This document shows positions 56,641-64,000 of a stretch of DNA of 64,000 nucleotides, piece after piece. The notes beneath the pieces were generated by a model. The model was not told the origin of the DNA, did not search any database, and worked only from the letters and a program-made list of their open reading frames with translations. Within the stretch, counting starts at the first letter, position 1. Every line of letters begins with the position of its first letter. This stretch comes from Diogma glabrata. Its lineage: Eukaryota > Arthropoda > Insecta > Diptera > Cylindrotomidae. The position numbers and the translations under genes are program-made. The DNA lies in assembly GCA_963693315.1 (NCBI GenBank), contig OY856188.1, positions 148,117,096 through 148,181,095 of the forward strand. Reading direction: 5' to 3'.

Positions 56641-56810
56641 AATTGTTTATCAATGACATGTAAGTATAAATTAGTTTTAAATTTTTTTTTCTTTATAATA
56701 TTTTTATATGTATGTTATTGTATTTATCATTCATTGTATATGATGATATAAGTTAAGAAAATGTAATTATAGGTTGTTGAAAGGATTGAATCTTTCAACG
56801 AGAGGGAAAA
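56641..56810 (+). other. BEL/Pao 3' untranslated region with polypurine tract
   Basis: Short AT-rich stretch that ends with agagggaaaa (56801-56810) directly before the LTR, a good plus-strand primer tract. Confidence 0.8.
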
Positions 56811-57677
56811 TGTTCAAGTCAATATTATAAAATTGGTTTATAGGGTTATTAAAATAAAAACAGTTAAGGTATAAACACAATAAGAGCGGCGAACGGCAAA
56901 CGGTATTCGTCAATAAAACCGACCTTGTAAACACAACCAAGGCGTCAGAGTCCGGCGGTGTAATAAAAACCACAAGTGTCAAAAAAATTCAAAATGTCAA
57001 AAACTCAACAACTTTTCTTTTTTAAATTTACTTTACTTTAATATAATTTAATTTAATCACTTTAATAAACTAACTAAAAAAAACTAACTAACTAATTTAA
57101 TTTAATTTCTTTAATAATCTAACTAAAAAAAAAACTAACTAGCTAATTTAATTTAATTACTTTAATAAACTAACTAAAAAAAACTAACTAAAATCTAAAA
57201 CAACTATTATTTTTTTTATATTACACGACTTGTCAATTTTGAATATAAAATAAAAATATGACAACTCCAAAAACAACGATTACAACTTAAAGAAAACAAA
57301 AAAGTAGAAAAATTGTCTGTTTAGCAGTTCAAATTAGAAATAGAATCTAAATATTGGACGACGATTAAAAATTTTCCGTCGGCCGCTTTGGTTGTGTTAG
57401 TACTACATGTTTTATGCGTGTTCTAATTTACCGAACGATGCCGCTCGCCGTTGCCGTTAGTGTTGTGTTTATACCTTTAAAGTTTGTCGATTGGTTTTTA
57501 AAAATAAAGTAAAAAATTTATATGTATGTAGTAGAAACAAAAACACGAAGCTAGAGAACAGATCGCATAAAGGAAAATTTTGGAATTAAATAGAAATTAC
57601 TTTTGTGAATAGTTTAAACGTTAAAAAAGGTGTTTTATTAATTAATTACAGTCCACTTGAGAGTATACCACGAAACA
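56811..57677 (+). repeat. BEL/Pao 3' LTR, with insertion
   Basis: tgttcaagtc to cacgaaaca. Without the foldback element at 56868-57475 it is 259 bp, the same as the rejoined 5' LTR. It keeps the empty gypsy B target site (cacttgagagtataccacg at 57652-57670). Confidence 0.92.
56868..57475. mobile_element. Foldback element (608 bp) in BEL 3' LTR
   Basis: It begins ggtataaacacaat and ends gttgtgtttatacc. The terminal inverse continues imperfectly into GC-rich blocks (gagcggcgaacggcaaacgg on the left; the inverse of ccgctcgccgttgccgtta on the right). The interior contains several (ctaact)n-type runs and no ORF. It is flanked by ttaa on the left and tttaa on the right, consistent with a T/A-rich target. 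The same sequence is absent from the BEL 5' LTR, which proves insertion. Confidence 0.9.
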
Positions 57678-57682
57678 AGCAT
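57678..57682. repeat. BEL/Pao target duplication, right
   Basis: agcat, identical to 42841-42845. Confidence 0.9.
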
Positions 57683-57871
57683 AGTCATCTTTAGTTGAGT
57701 GTTTTGTTGAGTCCGCATCATAGCACATAAAAATCAAATAATCAAATCGTATTATAGAACCGAAAATCAGTGCAACAAAAGTTTGTACCACCGAATTTCA
57801 TATAATCGAATGGTTTTGAAATTGAAATATCATATTTGTGCGTTCGATTACTTAATGAGACATTAAACATT
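57683..57871. other. Non-coding spacer
   Basis: No recognised feature between the BEL target duplication and the first copy of inverted-repeat element X. Confidence 0.4.
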
Positions 57872-57874
57872 TAA

Positions 57875-58600
57875 TGGTGCTATTAAACACAAATTAAATT
57901 CAGCTCCCATAATCAATTTTGCAGTTACCATAATCTGAAAAGTTGATGAAAAATATTTTGCATGAGAAAAAGAGGGATAGCATGCGCGAGATAGATATAA
58001 AAACTGCAAGAAAAGTTAGCTGATAGCAACTGATTTTTTGAAAAATTATTTGGTTATCTAATTAACTGCTAGGAAATTGTCAGATGATTTCAACTGCAAA
58101 TTCAACCGGTTCAAAACCGATTATCACATTAATTGATTTTCATATTAAAATCATAATAAAAATCATATTATATTAGGTATAAAATAATTAAATACATATT
58201 TTCAAGATTTTATTGTCAAAATTTTACGTTTTCTTTACGTATTTTCGATTCACATTTTTTTTTTCAAATCTTAGCGCATTTTCTTATTGTACAAGCTACA
58301 ACAATTGCTCTATAATGTGTTGTCGCCATTTTGACGTTTGATTTGCTTTTACAGTATATAATTTATTTACAATTTATATAGCACTCATTTAGATATAATC
58401 GATTATATACCATAATATCAATACTAAATAACTAATGATTTTTTTTAGAAATTGTTGTTTAAAAATTAATATTACTTCGTAAAGTTATTTGTATTTTCTT
58501 GCAGTTTTTGATCTTTTCGCCATCTACAGTCAAAAATAATAAATACTATCATCTGAAAAGTTGATGATAGCAACTGAATTAATTTGTATTTTGTGTGTAA
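57875..58600 (+). mobile_element. Inverted-repeat element X, copy 1
   Basis: It starts tggtgctattaaacacaaat after TAA. Sub-terminal blocks are caattttgcagttaccataa, ctgcaagaaaagttagctga, gcgcattttcttattgtaca and tcttttcgccatctacagtc. The right end should be gtgtgtaatagcacca but stops at gtgtgtaa, where copy 2 begins, so the last eight bases are lost. No ORF. AT-rich, about 720 bp, with ends typical of a TAA-targeting non-autonomous element. Confidence 0.85.
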
Positions 58601-59326
58601 TGGTGCTATTACACACAAATTAAATTCAGTTGCTATCATCAACTTTTCCGATGATAGTATTTATTATTTTTGACTGTAGATGGCGAAAAGATCAAAAACT
58701 GCAAGAAAATACAAATAACTTTACGAAGTAATAATAATTTTTAAACAACAATGTCTACAAAAATCATTAGTTATTTGGTATTAATATTATATTGTATAAT
58801 CGATTATATCTAAATTAGTGGTATATAAATTGTAAATAAATTATATACTGTAAAAGCAAATGAAACGTCAAAATGGCGACACCACATTATAGAGCAATTG
58901 TTGTAGCTTGTACAATAAGAAAATGCGCTAAGATTTGAAAAAAAAATGTGAATCGAAAATACGTAAAGAAAACGTAAAATTTTTACATTAAAATATTGAA
59001 AATATGTATTCAATCATTTTATACCTAATATAATATAATTTCTATTATGATTTTAATATGAAAATCAATTAATGTGATAATCGGTTTTAAACCGGTTGAA
59101 TTTGCAGATGAAATCATCTGACAATTTTCTAGCAGTAATTGGTAAGCCAAATAATTTTTCAAAAAGTCAGTTGCTATCAGCTAACTTTTCTTGCAGTTTT
59201 TATATCTATCTCGCGCATGCTATCCCTCTTTCTCATACAAAATATTTTTCATCAACTTTTCAGATTATGGTAACTGCAAAATTGATTATGGCAGCTGAAT
59301 TTAATTAATTGTGTGTAATAGCACCA
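58601..59326 (-). mobile_element. Inverted-repeat element X, copy 2 (inverse)
   Basis: 726 bp, opposite orientation to copies 1, 3 and 4. Ends tggtgctattacacacaaat and attgtgtgtaatagcacca. TAA on both sides (58598-58600 and 59327-59329). Confidence 0.92.
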
Positions 59327-59329
59327 TAA

Positions 59330-60030
59330 TGGTGCTATTACACACAAATTAAATTCAGCTGCCATAATCAATTTTGCAGTTACCATAATCTGAAAAGTTG
59401 ATGAAAAATATTTTGTATGAGAAAAAGAGGGATAGCATGCGCGGGATAGATATAAAAACTGCAAGAAAAGTTAGCTGATAGCAACTGACTTTTTGAAAAA
59501 TTATTTGGTTTACCAATTACTGCTAGAAAATTGTCAGATGATTTCATCTGCAAATTCAACCGGTTTAAAACCGATTATCACATTAATTGATTTTCATATT
59601 AAAATCATAATAAAAATTATATTACATTAGGTATAAAATAATTAAATACATATTTTCAAGATTTTAATGTGAAAGTTTTACGTTTTCTTTACGTATTTTC
59701 GATTCACATTTTTTTTTTCAAATCTTAGCGCATTTTCTTATTGTACAAGCTACAACAATTGCTCTATAATGTGTTGTCGCCATTTTCACGTTTGATTTGC
59801 TTTTACAGTATATAATTTATTTACAATTTATATAGCACTAATTCAGATATAATCGATTATATAATATAATATTAATACTAAATAACTAATGATTTATTTT
59901 AGAAATTGTTGTTTAAAAATTATTATTACTTCGTAAAGTTATTTGTATTTTCTTGCAGTTTTTGATCTTTTCGCCATCTACAGTCAAAAATAATAAATGC
60001 TAGCATCTGAAAAGTTGATGATATCAACTG
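59330..60030 (+). mobile_element. Inverted-repeat element X, copy 3, left part
   Basis: It starts immediately after the TAA shared with copy 2 and matches copies 1 and 4 to gatatcaactga at 60030. Its missing right end is found at 63973-63998, so 60031-63972 is inserted DNA. Short frames inside match the same frames in the other copies but show no protein features. Confidence 0.88.
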
Positions 60031-60082
60031 ATCTAATACTAAGTTTACACCAGGATCTAATAGGTACATACTATACTTATTA

Positions 60083-60800
60083 TGGTGCTATTACACACAA
60101 ATTAAATTCAGCTGCCATAATCAATTTTGCAGTTACCATAATCTGAAAAGTTGATGAAAAATATTTTGTATGAGAAAGAGGGATAGCATGCGCGAGATAG
60201 ATATAAAAACTGCAAGAAAAGTTAGCTGATATCAACTGACTTTTTGAAAAATTATTTGGTTTACCAATTACTGCTAGAAAATCGTCAGATGATTTCATCT
60301 GCAAGTTCAACCGGTTTAAAATCGATTATCACATTAATTGATTTTCATATTAAAATCGTAATAAAAATTATATTATATTAGGTATAAAATGATTGAATAC
60401 ATATTTTCAAGATTTTAATGTAAAAATTTTACGTTTTCTTAACGTATTTTCGATTCACATTTTTTTTCAAATCTTAGCGCATTTTCTTATTGTACAAGCT
60501 ACAACAATTGCTCTATAATGTGGTGTCGCCATTTTGACATTTCATTTGCTTTTACAGTATATAATTTATTTACAATTTATATACCACTAATTTAGATATA
60601 ATCGATTATATAATATAATATTAATACTAAATAACTAATGATTTTTTAAGAATTGTTTAAAAATTATTATTACTTCGTAAAGTTATTTGTACTTTCTTGC
60701 AGTTTTTGATCTTTTCGCCATCTACAGTCAAAAATAATAAATACTATCATCTGAAAAGTTGATGATAGCAACTGAATTTAATTTGTGTGTAATAGCACCA
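60083..60800 (+). mobile_element. Inverted-repeat element X, copy 4
   Basis: 718 bp with complete ends tggtgctattacacacaaat and atttgtgtgtaatagcacca, target duplication TTA at 60080-60082 and 60801-60803. It is inserted near the left end of element Y. Confidence 0.93.
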
Positions 60801-61355
60801 TTAGGTCGACTATGGTCGATGTAAACAGTTATCAAAAAAGTACGTACCAAATATTTGGTAGGATGATTTGCTACGTATCAAATTAGGTACGTAGCAAATG
60901 GGTATTATTTTTACGGTGTGAACACTTAAATTAGGTATGACATTTAAAATAAAAATAAACCAACTTATTTTATAAATATATATTTATGTTTGATGTGATT
61001 TTTTTGCCGAAATTAAAAGTAAAATAAATTTTAGCATTAATATAATAAATGTTTTCAGTTTTTTATAAAAAATATATATGGAAATTATTTTTCCCTAACC
61101 AAAAAATTAACAATAAAAAGGACGCGCTAAAAATTAATATATCATACCTAATTAATAAGAGTTTACATCACCGTATCAAATTTAAAAAGTACCCTTTAAG
61201 CAAAAGAAACGGATCGCTAAAAGCGAAGCATAAACGAAACATTTATGAGCTCTTTTTTCCTGTGATAAAATATGCATCGCAAAAGTAATACATAAATGTT
61301 ATGCGTACGATACACAAAAACGTATTACAAAACCGAAACATTTTAGTTACATTAA

Positions 61356-61581
61356 GGCCCGCTATACACTTGAGCTAAACTATGTGAACTATGCGAACTA
61401 TGTTTTTTGTATACAACGTAATTATAAAAAAAAACATTACGGAAACAAATAATTTAAAAAAAGAAAATAAAAAAGGAAACATTACATTCATTATATTTTG
61501 TTTAAAAAATATTATTCGCGTTAAAACATTATTTTTTTAAAAACATAGTTCGCATAGTTTAGCTCAAGTGTATAGAGGGCC
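61356..61581. mobile_element. Small foldback W (226 bp)
   Basis: ggcccgctatacacttgagc and then taaactatg at the left is inverse to gcatagtttagctcaagtgt and then atagagggcc at the right. TAA on both sides (61353-61355, 61582-61584). No ORF. Confidence 0.9.
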
Positions 61582-62679
61582 TAAAGTTCTTCGTTTATAT
61601 TACGCTTACGTAACACTTTTTTTAAGGTTATGTCAAATCCTTTATATTACACTTACGTAACACTTTATTTGAAGGTTATGTAAATTGCTTAAACTGTCAA
61701 ATATATATTATCCCAATTCGCGCGTGAAGAAAACATTATTAAATCAAAATATAATTATTTTATTATTAATTTTTGTTTAAACTAAGATTAATTAAAAAAG
61801 TAAAAAGCTAAGCTTAAACTAGTTAACGGAATAGGAAAAGGTAATATTTTTGTTAATTTTATCATACGTATTATAAATATGTTTTTTTATATTCAAAATA
61901 ACATATAATTATACAAAATATTTTTCACATTATGTGAACAAAATTTTGTATACATATTTGAATTTAATACATTTTACTTTATATTTATTTTATATTTATA
62001 TAAGAAAGAAAACTTTATATAAGAAAGAAAGTAACTTGTGATATTTTATTTAGCCTTGTATTTGTGAAATATGAAATATTTTAATTGAATTTGATTAAAC
62101 GAAATATATGAAAAACAAAAATACGTTTTTATTGGTTATAAAAAAAAATTATTACGTATAATAATTATTGGTTACGTATAAACGTAACGTAACCATTGAT
62201 TAAAAATGTTACCAATAAGTTACACTAAAGTGTTACACAAACGTAACACAAATTACAGTGCGTAAACGGCTCACTTAAGTGAAGAATTTATGATTCGCAA
62301 CAATTTTAATTATCACAGGACTGATGAATCGCAAACGTAACTTTTTTGCTTCGCAAAACGATACGTTAGTGAGGAGTTGTATGAAATATGTTCTTCGTTT
62401 ATGTTACGTTTACGTAACGTTTTGCTTAAAGGGTATGATGGTGAAAAAGGCTAGCAAATTTGATACGTAGCAAGTTAGATGCTGGTGTAAACTTAGACTG
62501 GGTTCCAATTAGCTGCTAAATTGTACTAAACTGCTAAATCTAAATTTCATTTCACAAAAATACCGAATTTTAAAGTAAATTAATGTAATCAAGCTATCAG
62601 ATATTGTGTAACATATGAATTTCTTCATAATAATTTAGAAACAAAATTTTAATTTAGTCAAATAAAATAGTTGACTAAT

Positions 62680-63916
62680 ACTAGTTTCCCACCGCAGAAA
62701 TTTACTATGTAGTATAGCAAATATTTGATATTAGTTTGATTTCTCACCGTTCATATTATATTAAGATAATGTTTCGGTGGGAAACCAAACCTTACTTGAC
62801 ACTAGAATAAAATTGATGTAGCAAAATACCGTACTGTCAATTTTATATTTGATATTAGCGTTATAGTTTTTAAAATGAAATTTACAACCCAGAGAAAATC
62901 AAACTAGATTTAGACCAGCCCTGCCACTGTTTTTAAACAGCATAAAATACATATAAGTTTTATTCTATAACGTCTTTTTTAAATAATTCTCTCACGAAAA
63001 CCAAATGTCTACGTTGACTACGTTTTTCATGTCCTATTCCTTTATAATGCTTTACTAAACATATCCATATCATAATCAACAATTAATACATACACTTTAA
63101 TTTATTAAATATCAGAAATAAATCTTACAAGCTAAAAATCGCAAGAAAACACAATGTTTATAAATTTCATAAAATGACATTTCACCTATAAAATAATAAT
63201 TACGTTTCACACCGTCGATATTATACTTTATTTGATAAGTATTATATTTACTAGCTAGCAAATGAAAATAGCAAATTTAAAATAATTTTTGTGATAGTTT
63301 GCTTTCACACCGTTGCTATTATACTTTATTAAACTATAGGGCGATTTTTCTGTTCCTGTGCTTACCGCAATGGCGCTGCAAAAAGGGGATAAGAGAAAAA
63401 ATCACAAAAATTTTATATGGAATTCCATACAAAACACAATTTGAATAATTTTAAAAGTTATCTATGAAATTTCTCATTTTACTACAATTAAATAATTTAA
63501 ATTTGTTTATGAAGTATTATTGACAATATATTAAGCATAATATATAAAATATTTTCTTTTCTTCTGTCCGTAAAACAAATACGAAAATAGGTTAAATTTT
63601 TCATACAACTTTGTATGGGAAATTTTGGCAATTTTTATGCTTCTTTTTTGAGCGACTTAAGAATAATATTTTATATATTACGCTTAAAATATAGTCAATA
63701 ATACTTTATAATCAAATTAAAATTGTTCAATTGTGGTAAAATGAGAAGTTTCATAGATAACTTTTAAAATTATTCAAGTTGTGTTTTGTATGGAATCTCA
63801 TATAAAATTTTTGTGATTTTTTCTCTTATCCCCTTTTTGCAGCGCCATTGCGGTAAAGACCGGAACAGAAAAATCGCCCTATACTAGCTAGCAAATTGCT
63901 ACGGTGGGAAACTAGT
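62680..63916. mobile_element. Inverted-repeat element M within Z
   Basis: actagtttcccaccgcagaa is inverse to tgctacggtgggaaactagt. Inside, variants of a tttcacaccg(t)-gatattatacttta block recur near 62740, 63210 and 63305. TA on both sides. Contains foldback P. Confidence 0.78.
63339..63879. mobile_element. Long foldback P (541 bp) within M
   Basis: gggcgatttttctgttcctg with tgcttaccgcaatggcgctg is inverse to cagcgccattgcggtaaaga with ccggaacagaaaaatcgccc. The inverse match continues with small differences for about 200-250 bp per arm, so nearly the whole element is a palindrome around about 63600. TATA stands on both sides. No ORF. Confidence 0.92.
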
Positions 63917-63972
63917 ATAAATCGATTTAGCACGTTTAGTACAATTTAGCATCAATTGGAACGCAGTGTTAG

Positions 63973-63998
63973 TATGAATTTAATTTGTGTGTGCACCA
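63973..63998 (+). mobile_element. Inverted-repeat element X, copy 3, right end
   Basis: tgaatttaatttgtgtgtgcacca completes copy 3 begun at 59330 (a short internal piece, taatag, is shortened). The following TA (63999-64000) is the start of the expected TAA target duplication, cut by the window edge. Confidence 0.72.
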
Positions 63999-64000
63999 TA

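Larger units (their letters stand above)
42846..57677 (+). mobile_element. BEL/Pao retrotransposon with nested gypsy and MITE
   Basis: It runs from tgttcaagtc to cacgaaaca. The 5' LTR (42846-43093 plus 51218-51228, 259 bp in total) is split by gypsy B. The internal part is 51229-56810, and the 3' LTR is 56811-57677 (259 bp plus a 608-bp foldback insertion). The LTRs differ at about five positions and one 5-bp indel, i.e. about 2%. The coding region carries several frameshifts. It lies directly behind the CNOT10 poly(A) signals on the same strand. Confidence 0.93.
60039..62496. mobile_element. Inverted-repeat element Y, about 1.74 kb without its insert
   Basis: Ends ctaagtttacaccaggatct and gatgctggtgtaaacttag are inverse. 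Further in, caccgtatcaaatttaaaaa/taccctttaagcaaa (61170-61205) is matched inversely by gttttgcttaaagggtatga (62420-62440), so it is a large imperfect foldback. It contains X copy 4 (60083-60800) and the small foldback W. TA stands at both outer edges. The 79-codon frame at 61049-61288 is Lys-rich without a recognisable domain. Confidence 0.72.
62497..63967. mobile_element. Inverted-repeat element Z
   Basis: actgggttccaattagctgc with taaattgtactaaact at the left is inverse to cgtttagtacaatttagcat with caattggaacgcagt at the right. A possible TTAG target duplication is seen at 62493-62496 and 63969-63972. The host is the end of element Y or its flank. Elements M and P lie inside it. Confidence 0.8.

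Noticed and set aside
59096..60310. Repeated 70-76 codon frame in element X copies (FLAVIGKPNNFSKSQL)
   Set aside because: Present wherever X is present, on both strands relative to the window, short, and without a protein signature; similarity is explained by DNA repeat identity.

Overview
This is a window of an AT-rich arthropod nuclear genome, most likely an insect. The signs are GT-AG introns, two fragments of conserved animal genes, and many Ty3/gypsy, BEL/Pao, CR1/Jockey-like and RTE-like retroelements and foldback (MITE-like) elements. There are no operons, no bacterial signals and no CRISPR array. I cannot name the species. A run of 200 N lies at 17591-17790. No family assignment was checked against a database.

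Host genes. (1) A homologue of CNOT10, a subunit of the CCR4-NOT deadenylase, lies on the + strand in six recognisable exons: 18296-18470, 18531-18821 (or 18833), 18877-18999, 41188-41297, 41370-41801 and 42070-42754. All exon joins keep the frame. Its third visible intron is about 22 kb and is almost wholly transposon debris. Its 5' exons are not visible and may lie in the gap or upstream. (2) A terminal exon of a FAM107/DUF1151-like protein lies on the - strand at 12383-12644.

Layout. 1-1600: two tandem-repeat arrays. 2.0-3.8 kb: gypsy pol fragment (C), - strand. 5.17-11.25 kb: gypsy element A, - strand, with one LTR, a repeat-rich leader and a gag-pol pseudogene cut off at the RNase H border. 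12.4 kb: FAM107-like exon. 12.9-17.4 kb: a CR1/Jockey-like LINE with a PHD-finger ORF1, inserted in an older retroelement 5' region. 18.3-42.8 kb: CNOT10, whose large intron holds an unrecognised pseudogene, a GC-rich island, RTE-like fragments, an inverted pair of about 0.9-kb foldback elements (one split by a 676-bp poly-A element), a gypsy tail, a poly-A LINE (33.8-36.6 kb) and a (CATA)n/(CA)n tract. 42.85-57.68 kb: a BEL/Pao element with a 5-bp target duplication. Its 5' LTR is split by a complete gypsy element B (43094-51213, 4-bp target duplication, intact 1405-codon gag-pol), and its 3' LTR is split by a 608-bp foldback element. 57.9-64.0 kb: four copies of an approximately 720-bp inverted-repeat element with TAA/TTA target duplications. 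One copy is itself split by a several-level nest of other foldback elements.

The window is best read as a layered insertion record around CNOT10. The order of events can be read from target duplications and LTR divergence: the BEL LTRs differ at about 2%, while the gypsy B LTRs inside it differ at about 0.3%. I found no gene set that works as a new biological system. The most distinctive items are the palindrome array in the leader of gypsy A, the templated inverted duplication in the BEL integrase, and the nested foldback cluster at the right end.
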